A program made the position numbers and the translations under genes. This document shows positions 22,489-34,330 of a stretch of 64,000 bases of DNA, piece by piece. The notes beneath the pieces are model-generated. The model did not search any database. It saw only the letters and a list, made by a program, of their open reading frames with translations, and was not told where the DNA came from. The number at the start of each line of letters is the position of its first letter. Positions within the stretch are counted from its first letter, which is position 1. This stretch comes from Isoetes taiwanensis (Eukaryota; Streptophyta; Lycopodiopsida; Isoetales; Isoetaceae): contig JAJEKV010000040.1 in assembly GCA_021234155.1 (NCBI GenBank), forward strand, positions 13,284,719 to 13,348,718. The letters run 5' to 3'.

Positions 22489-24356
22489 TAATAGAATAGA
22501 ATAGATTTTTTAGCGTCCACGGAGACCGCTTGGCCTATGGGACCCAAACAAAAAGAGAGCAGCAAGCGCATTACTGACAGGATTAAAAAACCCCCGCCCC
22601 GAAGGGTTTTCGAGGGAAAAACCTTAGCAGTAATAAGTATGCTGGCACGCTGTACAATTATATAGGACAGTTCAATACCGTCCCGGAGGACACAACTGAG
22701 TCTGTGCATCCATAATCTCCTGGAGGTATGACCCCAACAAACCCACTGATGCCGTATCCAATAACTCATGCAACGGTTGGCCAGGGCACTAGCAACCGAA
22801 CATACCGCTCTTGGATATGGGCAAACACTTGGCAGATCTGGAGGGCATGAAATTCATCCTCAATGGCGTCCTGGTGGCAACACTGGCAAAGCCTTTGCTC
22901 TCGTGCTTCCCAAGCCCAACGTCCTGTCTTAATGCGGAGGCGATGTGCACCCGTATGGAAGCTATAAGTATGCGCTTCTTCATGGGCAACTGGGTGTACA
23001 AGTACTGGTGTGGGCCTCTCATGAGCCTAGGATTGACTTGCTGCTGATAGTGTGCCAGCTTAACGTGCGTCAGAACATCTGCATCCCAGCGCTTGCGAAG
23101 GAAAGTAGCATCTAGGTACAGCTTAAGTGCCTTGTGATCTTTCGTTGTTCTTACATGTACGCATCTGTTTGCCTGTACACCGCAGCGTGAGAACCACTGA
23201 GCTTGCTTGTCCTTCCAGCAGGCTTTCAGGCGTTGGGGACCCATCGCCATGGCCAAAGCAAGGTTAGGCAAACGTGTATCACCCATAGCGACCACCTTCT
23301 GGAAGTAGATGATATGGCGTTCCAATGCAGCCCGTTGAAGGGGTAGAAAACTTGTCTTCTAGAGTAGGATCTGGTATGGAACTGTGGACTTTACTCCAAG
23401 AGCTCGTACCAAGAAGGCTTTCTGCACCTGTTCGAGGTCATTCCAGGTGTTGAGGGATATCACCGGCCCCCACACTTCTGCCCCATACAAAAGGACTGGC
23501 TCGACCAAGGCCCGGAACAAGTGTGACTGGTGGCTCTAGGCATACAACTCTGCTTTGTGGCTGTTGTTCTGCATGGCATATAGTGCTTTCCAATCCGCCG
23601 TGACCCGCAACCTGATGGCAGCATCCCAATGGGTGGTAGTAGAGAACTCGATCCCCAAGTACTTGTAGGTCAGAGCCACCTCTACATCTTGTCCCTGGTA
23701 AGTGAGTGAGGGAAGCCTTGGCTGACGGGATGATGAAACTAGCAGCACCCTAGTTTTGGCCAAGTTAACTCGCATGCCAGTGAATCGGCAAAAAGTGTCA
23801 AGAGCATCCAGATGACGTTGCATGTCCTCTGGAGTATATGCCAGGAGGTTGACATCGTCAGCATATATGAGTTGCCGGATTGTGTGATGCATGAGATGGG
23901 TGCCCGCATCTCCATGCTCAGAGATCCAATCTTCAAGCTGGTCAATGTATAGGCCAAAGAGTGTGGGGGAGAGGAGGCAACCCTGACGCACTCCAATATT
24001 ACTGATTACCGGCTATCCTGACGATGTGATACGGCCTGAGCATGCCTCGTATAGCCTATATACTGCATTCTGCAAGTCAAGGGGGGTCCCCAGCTGCCGC
24101 AGTCTGTCGCATAACCTGTCCCGGGGCACTGTGTCAAAAGCTTTTGCGAAATCCACGAAACAACAATACAGGTTTTGTCGGTGATTCCTGCTATCCTCAA
24201 TCAATGTGCGCAGAGTAAAGATATGATCAATGGTGGAATGTCTGGGCCGAACCTGCTTGTGTGAGAGCTCGCACATCTGCCTCCTCTGCCCATATTGTTA
24301 GCCGCTGCTCAAGGATGCCAGCCAACAATTTTGCAAAGAGAGAGCTAACCATAATA
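22489..24356 (-). mobile_element. LINE B, 5'-truncated, with (TATTC)n tail
   Basis: On the minus strand the copy starts inside RT (IMVSSLFAKLLAGILEQRLT) and runs through HSTIDHIFTLRTLIEDS, CCFVDFAKAFDTVPR, QGCLLSPTLFGLYIDQLED and QLIYADDVNLLAYT (catalytic YADD kept) to a C-terminal region with HVKLAHYQQQVNPRL and GPHQYLYTQLP. It has several frameshifts. The 3' untranslated region contains a conserved hairpin (22570-22634) and the end GTCTCCGTGGACGCTAAAAA before the TATTC tail. 5' truncation is normal for target-primed reverse transcription. The same subfamily occurs at 60150-60765 and 63421-64000. Confidence 0.9.
22570..22634 (-). other. Conserved LINE 3' UTR hairpin (LINE B copy)
   Basis: Outer stem ATTACTG (22570-22576) / CAGTAAT (22628-22634); inner stem AAAACCC / GGGTTTT round a C-rich loop. 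Versions occur at 63515-63581, near 60618-60675 and, with a longer and different outer stem, at 56237-56317. It is probably the structure that the RT recognises; that role is inferred. Confidence 0.7.
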
Positions 24357-24487
24357 AAGGGATGAGAATTAAAGGATACTTCAGATATCATGCTGTGGAC
24401 CTGCATATATTTCATAATCCTTCATTCTGGATTAGAAGCTACAAAGCACTGAGATGTACACAAAGATTGCAAGATTGCATGTCGATG

Positions 24488-24815
24488 GTGGTAACCATGG
24501 AGACCGAAATGCATGATCCCAATTACGGGACTGCATTTCAATGAAAACTACCTGATACTATATGATGTTTGAAATCTTACTGCAAGGGCTTTCCAATGCA
24601 CCAAAAATTGCTCAAAACGGACACCCGAGGTGGGAGATATCTGAGATTGAAGCAACGCCAAAACTGACGGTAACCATAGAGGCCGAAATAGGTGATCCCA
24701 ATTCCGGGAACCTGATGCCATATACCTGCAAGGGCTTTCCAACGCACCAAACATCGCTCGAAACGGACACCCGAGGAGGGAGATATCTGAGATTGAAGCA
24801 GCGTCAAAACCCTAA
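24488..24815. repeat. Two tandem units of about 145-180 bp
   Basis: The markers ggtaaccat.gag.ccgaaat, gatcccaatt.cggga, tgcaagggctttccaa.gcac and gagatatctgagattgaagc occur twice, at about 24488-24655 and 24668-24800. Origin unknown; perhaps an LTR or satellite fragment. Confidence 0.75.
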
Positions 24816-26135
24816 CCCCAGTAAGTTGCACCATCACCAAATCAGCCAAGCCTTTATCTAATATTCATATACAACCACACAATTTCTCTTTTTTTTTTAA
24901 GCATTTATCTAATATTCACATAAAACCACACAATCTCTCTCTTTTTTTTTTTTCTGAAAATCAGCGACCAAGAAAAGGCGCACTCTAGAAATACTATTTA
25001 GTACAGTCAAACGAATACATCAACCAAATCATAACAAAACCATATTGAAAAGCGTACAAAAACACAAAGGAGACCCCCTGTTATTGTGCTATATATAAAA
25101 TTAAATGAATGGGAGAGCTATTATTATTTTCATTTGACCAGTATGTGTAATGATATTGTACTCTGTGATGACTGACATTGGTACTTAATATAGAGATCAC
25201 TAGTAGAAGAGTTGCATACACAATGCTTTTTATATCTCTAGTATATGATAGCATAGAGAAAACGATAGATAGACAGTGCTACCTCCTCGATAAGGTCTAT
25301 TCTCCAATCCCTTTTCTATTTAAAAGTGTTATACACTGAAAGACAAAGTCTATTATATCTTCTACATAGCCTGAACTAAGTTGGAAAATTGTTCGCAATT
25401 TATAATAGAGCTTCTAATTACAAAACACTTAAATTTCCTAAACATACATCATACTTGTGAAGATGTGGCCTCATGCTTGCCAACACATATTTACTGGAAC
25501 TCTAGTCTCCTACCCTCCATTTTTATAATCCTAAAGAGGCTTTTATTGTTTGAGACGTCTTGAAATGGCTTTGCGGCAAACATTTACTGGCAGCAGACCA
25601 TTGCAAAATTCTAAATATCTACCTTGTAAGTAAAACAAATTTTCTTCAATTTCATCTCTAACCTCCTTAGAAACTCCAAAATCTTCTGGTGCTCCAAGTT
25701 TTTATTCACAAAGTTTTGTTTTAGACAAGCTATAGTCTGAGAGCTTTATCTTGTACAACCACCTTCCCAGTCAATACCTTTTTGTAGAAAACATCAAAAC
25801 ATTAGTAAGCTTCAGATCCTGTGGACACAAATTTTCAAACCTTCAGCAATTTGAACCAGGATTTTGTCTAAGGTCGCCACTACCTATTGCTTTCCCTGTT
25901 GGGCGATGTATATTCCCTCCTAATTGCCATGCACCCTAGGTATAGTCTTCTCTTTCTACCTTCTTATATTTAATGCATGTTTTATGGTCATCATTGGCAA
26001 TTTAAACGCAATAGATTTTATAAATAATGCCTTTAAGCATGCTAGATAGAGTGTCGTAGCACCATCGTTGTTAAAAGGATGTGCCTTTTCCATATTGGAT
26101 GTTTTTTTTTCCTCAATAAGACTTAGCATGGCATA
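24816..26135. other. AT-rich spacer
   Basis: A short tandem duplication (about 24843-24950, atttatctaatattca.at, with T-runs) and otherwise no recognisable gene. Confidence 0.4.
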
Positions 26136-26706
26136 TCACTAGAGTTGTCTCAGGAACCTATTTGGGTTCATCAACCTGTATGGGTCCCTCAATCCCTTCT
26201 CCATATTAGGGACTAGTTCTTCATGATACTTATGAGATTTTAAATATGAACACCTGAATTGTAAGATTAACGCGAAGTTATACCACCATATTCAATGGCA
26301 GAATAAAATTCTTCACAAGTTTAGCACAATCGCACCTTGAGTGTATTCTCATGACACTCAACATGGAATACACATTTCAAGATAATATTGATTTTCTATG
26401 AATGTATGCTACTCATTTTTTAGATTTCATGTGATTTCATAAAAATTTGATGTATCAATGAGCAAATCATAATTTCAATCCTTGAGAGACCCAGTCAGGT
26501 CCCTAAGGAATTTTCGAAAAACAGACATCCAGGAACCATTTCATATCCATGATATTTGAAATAGAATAAGAAGGTGAAGTTACTATTATTTTTCAATGGA
26601 AATAGATACTAAGTACTACACGTCTTGCTAAATGGATTTCATTTTTTCAAAAAGTGGAGTAGTACTATGAATTTTCAAAATTTTGGCCCTCGGGGGACCT
26701 AACTGG

Positions 26707-27344
26707 TGTGGAAAATTGATCATGTTATAATGGCTGTGAGAACTACTGCAAACAAGGTATCATTCTATATGAATCATTATGACCTCGTTATTTAAAATCT
26801 AGGTTGAAAAGGTCGAGGTTGCCTAAGTTCAAGCAAGATATATGGTTGGGGTTTGAAACCTAAGGTTGAATGAAGGTTTACTATATTAAAAAAGGGGGAA
26901 CATTATTTTAACCTAGGAAGACCATTGAATTATGGGATAATTCGTTTTGGAGGGAATTGGTCTTTCAAAAAAGGAAACTTGCTTGTTCCGGCTACTGTGG
27001 ATCGTTCGGCTCGCCATAGCGGCTAGAACTTGATCTTAAATACCGAAGAAGGATCTAATGTGCAGTACTGATCATGTGTGATTGATTTGCAAGTGTTCCA
27101 AGGGGATTCGGGAACTGCTTGGGCTGTTCGAGATTGGTCAACATTGCTACAGTATCCGAGTCAATACCTTAGCTACAGTGTTTGGTTACTGTAGCAAGTA
27201 ATGGTTCGATGTCTACATTTAATTCTATAAACATTGATACCATTGCATTATATTTGATGTGTTAAATTAAGTTGTTTGCATAGACATTCAATTTTATCTT
27301 TGAATTGTCTTGGCTAGTTTGAAATCATAGCACTATTTTCTTCA
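26707..27344 (+). repeat. copia 5' LTR (638 bp)
   Basis: Matches 31380-32019; starts TGTGGAAAATTG and ends TTTTCTTCA. Confidence 0.95.
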
Positions 27345-27913
27345 TTGGTATCAGAGCTTGGTAAACATGTCAAGTAGATTTGGTGCTAATCTACTTAATG
27401 CAATAGAAGTATTCAAAGGTGAGAATGGTTTTCAAATCTGGAAGCAAAGTACCAGGGAGGTTTTGGAGTTTGAAAATCTGTGGTACTTGATTGAGCCAAG
27501 CACTAGTAGACGCTATGGTATTAATGTTGCCATAGGGACATTAAGTGCAGGGGAAACTAGTTCCAGTTCAAGTGGAGAGAGCTCAGCAGTTGGTGGCAAT
27601 GCAGTTAGAAGCATGCTCAAGTATTCTGGATTACCAAATTTTCTTTGGGAAGAGGCTGTCAAAACAGCAGTGTTTGTACAGAATTTGTTGCCCTCTATTA
27701 GCATCGAAGGAGAAATTCCCTTGACTCTTTGGTCCTCAAAAACTCCTGATTACTCCAGATTGAAAGCTTATGGTTGTTTAGCATATGCTCGTGTCCCTGA
27801 GGAACTGAGAAAAAAACTTGATGACAGGGCCTACATAACATATTTGGTAGGGTATGATCAGCAATCTAAAGCCTATAGGTTATATGATCCAAGCAAGAGA
27901 AGGATTATAATAA

Positions 27914-29359
27914 TCCAGCTTGGTAGTGAACGGGTTCAAGCCATAGGCAGGTTATACGAATCAGTCCGTGGAAGGATTGTTACTCCGTCTGGCATGTCTG
28001 ACTTAATTGTCAGTGACGTGGGAGTAAAACAAGGCTGCACTCTTTCTCCTACCTTGTTCGGGCTCTATATTGACCAACTGGAGAATTTTCTTAAGGAATC
28101 TGGTTTCTGCTTCCCGCGCCTTTTCCATGAACTGGTAATCCTTCTTTTATATGCTGATGACCTACTTTTATGTTCTCACTCAGTGGCAGGCTTACAAGGG
28201 CAACTAGATGTGCTGTATGAATTTTGCTCACAATTTGAGCTTGTAGTTAATCTGGAAAAGACTAAGATTCTGGGCTTTGGGACGCAGACAAATGCTTTGA
28301 ATTACCATGGGCATGTGGTAGAACAAGCCCAATCCTACAAATATCTGGGTCATGAAGTGTTCACGGGGCGTAGGCCATGGACAAAAGGGGTAGATATCAG
28401 AATTGCAGCGGCCTTGAAGCGTTTTTCGCAATGGCAAATATGTGCCGTCGGGCTCACATCACTTATTGGCCGCGGCGGAAGAAACTCTTTGAGGCACTGG
28501 TCATGCCAGTTATTCTATATGCTAGTGAAATCTGGGGTCCATCTCTATGTTGTTCTAAATGGCAAGAAATTGAAGCAATTCAAAAAACATGGCTGCACGT
28601 GACTCTGAAGGTGAAAAGAGCGGTTCCATACGAGATAATGTTATACGATTGTGGTTCTTATCCATTGGAAATACAATCCATGTGTAACACTCTCAGATAT
28701 CTTGACCAAAAGCAGCAAGCAAAGGATGGCTCTCTTGTAAGGCTAGCACTTAATGCTGCTGTGAAGCTTGAAGCAGATGGCAAAAATTGCTGGTATAAGG
28801 ATTTACAAAGCTGGTTTACTCGATGGGGGCTCACTATTTGTTCTTATACAAAAGAGTTCAAGGCACACGCCTTCTTGGCATACTGTGAGGTATCTTCCAA
28901 AAAGAAACTCCAATATTACATCAGGGATTTCAATCCCGGACGTACCCATAGCATACAACCATATTTGTCCCTTCATAGCATGTTTCCGGGGCAAATCAGA
29001 TCGATTGCGCGCATGCGCATGAGCTCCCACTGTCTAATGATTGCAGAAGATCAGAGGATATGTGTCTGTAAGGAGGATGTGGAGACTGAGAAGCATGCTA
29101 TATATTTTTGCCGCAGCCATGACACTCTTCGTGCCAAATATCACATGATTGACTGGAGCATGCCTTTGGATGAATTATTTCAGCATATTCCTTCGCTTCC
29201 ACAATTAGGAAATTTCCTCCGAGAGCTTCTGGTTTACATTGAGCATCGTTGAGAGGCTTGATTCTCTCATTTTATGATGATTGTACTAGATCCTGATTTC
29301 TTTGTCCCATAGCCTACGGGTTCCCGTGGACGTTAATAAAATTTATTATTATTATTATT
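27914..29359 (+). mobile_element. LINE C, 5'-truncated, inserted in copia, (TTA)n tail
   Basis: The insert starts inside the RT domain (QAIGRLYESVRG, then GVKQGCTLSPTLFGLYIDQL and LLLYADDLLLCS with an intact YADD) and runs through WGPSLCCSKWQEIEAIQ and the knuckle region CVCKEDVETEKHAIYFC to a stop near 29250. The 3' end reads CCCGTGGACGTTAATAAAA followed by (TTA)n. The sequence TAATAA occurs at both junctions (27908-27913 and 29360-29365) and is the likely target duplication. One frameshift near 28380 separates the two long frames. It is younger than the copia host element, by nesting. Confidence 0.9.
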
Positions 29360-31379
29360 TAATAAGTAGGGATGTGTTGTTTGATGAGGAACAATTTTCT
29401 AAAATACTGCCAAGAATTAACAGCCATGGAAATATGGATAAATGCAGGGATAATAAAAGAGTGCAGTTTGAAAAAGAGCTAGACAAGCCTACAATGACTG
29501 TTGATACAGATGATGAAGAAGAATTAAACATTAAACAAGTATTGCCTAACTCTAATGTTGATCTTGAGCATGTGCAGATTGAAGATCCAGCTGACCAACA
29601 AGGTGAAAAACAAGTCAGCCATTTGAGAAAGAAGAAAACAGAAGCTGAGATAATTCAAGATGAAGGCATAACCAACTATGACAAATTTGGAAGGGATGAC
29701 TTGGGCAAAAGCAAAAGGCTCAGAGATAATGAAGGTGAGATTCAGTTCCAAAAATATATGGAGAAGCTATTGTTTCTGCTAATAGCAAACAGTGGTTGCA
29801 AACTATGGAAGAAGAAATGAGTTCTTTTCATAGAACTGACACATATGAATTAGTAGATACACCATAATGACAGGAATATTGTAGGAAGCAAATGGTTGTA
29901 TAAGATTAAGACAGGGACAGATGGAAAAACCCCAAAATTCAAGGCACGCCTAGTGGCCCAAGGTTTTTCACAAAGATATGGCCAAGATTATGAAGAAACA
30001 TTTTCACCTCTTGTGAAAATGAATAGCATAAGAATTCTTCTAGCCATTGCTAATGCGTCAAACATGGAGATACATCACATGGATGTAAACACAGCATTTT
30101 TGAATGCAAAACTCGAAGAGGAAATTTACATGAAACAACCAACAGGGTTTGAAGTAGGAACTGGAAAGGTCTGGAAGTTAAAAAGAGTAGTGTATGGTCT
30201 CAAGCAATCTCCAAGGGAATGGTACAAATGTATAGATTCCTACCTTAGAGAACAAAATCTTGTTAAGCTTCGGAATGATGGTAATCTCTATAAATATATG
30301 GCTGGAGATGAATGGTGTATAATAGCACTTTATGTTGATGACAACATAATGATTTCCAATGGAGTTAAAGTTTTGGAGCATTGCAAAAATGGTCTGAACA
30401 ATAAGTTTAAGATGTCATATCTAGGCGAGCTGAGGAAATTCTTGGGAATTGAGGTACACAGAGACAGATTGAGTAAAACATTGACACTCACTCAAAGGGG
30501 TCATGTAGAAGGCATGCTTGATAAATTTAATATGAGAAATTGTAATATTTCTAAGACTCCAATTGTGCCAGGAAGCAACATCTCTGCCAAAATGAGCCCC
30601 AAAACAGAAGAAGAAAGGGAAGAAATGAGAAACATACTTTACATGTCACTAATAGAATGCCTATCCTATGTAGCAAACTGCACACGTCCAGACATAGCCT
30701 ATGCAGTAAATATGTTGAGCAGATACAACAATGATCCAGGAAGGGATCATTGGATAGCAGCAAAAAGAGTATTAAGGTATCTTAAAGGTACAATGAATGA
30801 TGGAATAAAATATAGCACAGAGAATATGCAATTGAATGCTTACTGTGATGCAGATTGGGGAGGGGATATTGACACAAGGAAATCTACCTCAAGTTATTTA
30901 ACCTTTTTGGGAGGAGCTCCAGTTGCATGGAAGTGCAAAAAACAGAATGCAATAGCCATGTCTAGTGTTGAAGCTGAATATGCCTCTGCAACTTTAACTA
31001 CCAAGGAATTAATATGGGACAGAAGGCTTTTATTTGAGCTTGGTTATAATCAACTCAAGGCCACTGAATTATATTGTGATAGTACCAGTTGCATTGTCAT
31101 GACCAGAGATCCAGTCCTTCATGAAAGAACTAAACACATAGAATTAGAGTTGCATTTTGTGAAGAAAAATGCAGTCAAGCTTGTATATGTGAGTACTGCA
31201 ATGCAGTTAGCTGACATTTTAACAAAAGCCCTGTCTGAAGGAAAGCTCACAGAGTTGAAGAAGAAAATTCAGTGCAGTGATTACAACTTGAAGCGGGAAT
31301 AATTGTGTATTCATGGGCTTCTCTGAAGTGAAGCTGGCAGAGTTAAACTCTGTAGAAAGATTATAACATGAACGGGGAA

Positions 31380-32019
31380 TGTGGAAAATTGATCATGTTA
31401 TAATGGCTGTGAGAACTACTGCAAACAAGGTATCATTCTATATAAATCATTATGACCTAGTTATTTAAAATCTAGGTTGAAAAGGTCGAGGTTACCTAAG
31501 TTCAAGCAAGATATATGGTTGGGGTTTGAAACCTAAGGTTGAATGAAGGTTTACTATATTAAAAAAGGGGGAACATTATTTTAACCTAGGAAGACCATTG
31601 AATTATGGGATAATTCGTTCTGGAGGGAATTGATCTTTCAAAAAAGGAAAACTTGCTCGTTCCGGCTACTGTGGATAGTTCGGCTCGCCATAGCGGCCGG
31701 AACTTGATCTTAAATACCGAAGAAGGATCTAATGTGTTGTACCGATCATGTGTGATTGATTTGCAGGTGTTCCCAAGGGGATTCGGGAACTGCTTGGGCT
31801 GTTCGAGGTTGGTCAACATTGCTACAGTATCCGAGTCATTACCTTAGCTACAGTGTTTGGTTACTGTAGCAAGTAATGGTTCGATGTCTACATTTAATTC
31901 TATAAACATTGATACCATTGCATTATATTTGATGTGTTAAATTAAGTTGTTTGCATAGACATTCAATTTTATCTTTGAATTGTCTTGGCTAGTTTGAAAT
32001 CATAGCACTATTTTCTTCA
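31380..32019 (+). repeat. copia 3' LTR (640 bp)
   Basis: Matches 26707-27344 with about 17 differences, two of them single-base indels; followed by the target duplication ACTGG. Confidence 0.95.
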
Positions 32020-32418
32020 ACTGGGTCCATAAAGAACTTCTGAACTTTGAACTTTAAGGAATTATTTCTTGAAAATTCTACCATAGATTTTTCTAATTCT
32101 TCTTGTGATAGATTTCTAATATCATGAATTACAAGATGGAAGAATTAGAATTCCTAGAAAAAATCATATTTGCAAAATAATGTGAGAAATGTTAAAGACT
32201 TTGAGAATAAACTTGATCCCTTTGCATTCGGCTCCACATTATATTTAGTAATAGAAGCTTTTTATATTTTTCATAAATTTTTCCTTATATGTACACTCAT
32301 GGAGGACAACATATTGTGAGTATGTAGACAAATTCTTTATCTCGGAGCTATAATAGAATTTCAAAAAAAGTGTACAAATGAACCCGTTTGGGTTCATCAA
32401 GGGACAACTCTAGTGATA

Positions 32419-32880
32419 TGTATTCTGGAAACATTGTTAAGCCAATTGCTTATATCCTTGAAAATTCATCTCAACAACTGATTCAACCTCTTACAACTGG
32501 TAACTGGCCAGTCTTTTAATTAAGCACAGTTTCTTTTCAAACAAGCATTTGGATAGAAGCATGAAAGGGTGGGCAGAAAAAAGGCCCTATTTCTACATTT
32601 TAGAAGGTCAAAATGTAAAGTATTTAAGAAGTTAGTTTAAAATTAATGTCAGTAATGTGGGTGGGCAAGTTAATGCTCAAAAGGGACTAATGCAATATTT
32701 GAATTTTATTTTCAAATCTTGAATCTTTTTCCTCCCACTCCATTCCTCCTCCATCTTGGCCAGACAAGAAGGACACTTGCACATTGCACAACATGGGAGA
32801 GTTTTCTCCTCCATTTTGGCCAGATAGAGAGCTCTTGCCTACTTGAATATGCCCTCTATTGTTCCCATTGCACTCCTTCA
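32419..32880. other. Spacer after the nested block
   Basis: No gene recognised. A short direct repeat around ccattttggccaga / ccatcttggccaga lies at about 32751 and 32812. Confidence 0.4.
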
Positions 32881-32884
32881 ACAT

Positions 32885-34330
32885 ATTGTGGATTGTGTGG
32901 TAGCTAACTCGAATTTGAGTGTTGATAGGATATGTTCGAAAGGCATCAAAGCCTTTTGACCATAGACAAGTTTGAAACGAGTTTGCCCCGTAGCAATCTT
33001 GTATGTGGTCTTGTATGCTCATAAAACCATCGGTAATTTTTCATGCCAATCGTTTCTGGAAGCGTCACATATTTCTTTAGGATAAAGATTAGAGTTCTGT
33101 TGGTGCTTTCCTCAAGTCCATTACCTTGTGGATAGTAAGGTGTACATTTCTTGTGATGGATTCGAAGATAATCAATAAGCTCTTTAATGGTATGATTCAC
33201 AAAATGACACCACGGTCACTAATAAGTTCCATAGGATATCTTAAACAAGTGATGATGTGCATGGTAGAGAATCATGGCCCTGCTGGTAGCAGTGGTGTCT
33301 GGGAGGGCGCGGGCTTTTGCCCACTTAGTAACATAATTCGTGAAGACGAGAATGTAGCATGCTCGGCTTTGTGTAGCTGGAGGATCCATGGGACCAATAA
33401 AATCAATTCCCCAAAGGGAAATGGTGTGGCAAATGGGGTGAGCGGTAAGGCATCACGAGGCGTGGGTTTATCCAGGCATTGACAGACATCACAGATGCGC
33501 GCATGAACATGAGCATCCTTAAAAAGCATGGGCCAAAAATAGCCAACCAGGAGGTTTTTTCGTGCCGTGGTGTCGCCACTGAAATGTCCACTCCCTAAGT
33601 CATACTTGGACATACTTGGAACGATACTTGGAATTTCGTGGGGAATAACATATCTTCGGAGAATCATGTCTTTACCTCATTTGTGCAAGTGGCCTGCAAC
33701 CATAGTATAATTGCCGGCGTCACGAAGGAACTGTTGGTGCTGATGACGTTGGCATTCTGGAGAAAGCGCAGTGTCCGTAGGCGGGAGCGCTCCTGTCAAC
33801 TGGTAATCATGGAACCAGTGAGGGTGGCGGTAACCAAGAATAGTTGGGCATCTAGGAAGTTATCTGAAACACCTTAGGATGGATCATCTGTATGAATGCG
33901 GGAGAGATAGTCTGGAACCGTATAAGACTTCCCTAGCTTATGTATGATCTCGAAAGGAGCAAATTCATGGAGAATGAGAACCGAACGTGCAATATGGCCT
34001 ATGGGCATGGTCTTGTTGATCAAGTAGAGAAGAGCCTGATGATAAAAAAAGAACTTGATTTTGTTGCTCAAGAGATAATGGCGGAAGCGTTGAACACAAA
34101 AGATAAGACCAAGAGCTTCACACCCTGTGGCATAATAATTTCTTTCCGCAGGGTTGAGCTTTCGATTGGCGAAATGAATGGGGTTATCCTTATGAGGTTC
34201 ATATCCTTGAAGAGAACAACACCAATTGCAAAGGTTGTATGACGTTCCCTACTTCTTCTACGATGCTCCCACCATATTGGAAGGCGGAGTTCATCCCCTT
34301 GGCAGCCAAGCTGACAGGGGTCATCCACCT
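32885..34330 (-). mobile_element. Ty3/gypsy fossil fragment (RNase H and integrase parts)
   Basis: Minus-strand pieces show FFYHQALLYLINKTMP and FAPFEIIHKLGKSYTVPDYL (RNase H end, 33874-34071), GHFSGDTTARKNLLVGYFWP and CDVCQCLDKPTPRDALPL (integrase zinc region, 33400-33640) and LIDYLRIHHKKCTPYYPQGN (integrase core, 32946-33200). The same motifs occur in the element at 36488-44998, so it is a relative. It is partial, without recognised LTRs, and heavily broken (many lesions), hence old. Confidence 0.85.

Larger units (their letters stand above)
26707..32019 (+). mobile_element. Ty1/copia LTR element fossil with nested LINE
   Basis: Both LTRs (26707-27344 and 31380-32019) begin TG and end CA, and a 5-bp target duplication ACTGG lies on each side (26702-26706 and 32020-32024). 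The tRNA-Met-type primer site TGGTATCAGAGC follows the 5' LTR at 27346, and a purine tract aacggggaa precedes the 3' LTR. Recognisable parts: start of gag, an integrase portion (GLPNFLWEEAVKTAVF..., 27628-27910), reverse transcriptase (VARLVAQGFSQRYGQDYEET region and YVDDNIMIS, about 29900-30500) and RNase H (about 30830-31290). Order INT-RT-RH marks copia. The LTRs differ at about 2-3% of sites, so the insertion is fairly recent. The element is broken, with a few lesions besides the LINE insertion. Confidence 0.95.
26136..32416. mobile_element. TIR element (TA-flanked) split by a copia insertion
   Basis: TCACTAGAGTTGTC (26136-26149) has its inverse GACAACTCTAGTGA at 32403-32416, and each end is flanked by TA (26134-26135 and 32417-32418). 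Without the copia element the unit is about 970 bp, has no coding capacity and is AT-rich. A Tc1/mariner-like or other TA-targeting non-autonomous element is the simplest reading. A short gggttcatca motif recurs inverted just inside both ends. Confidence 0.72.
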
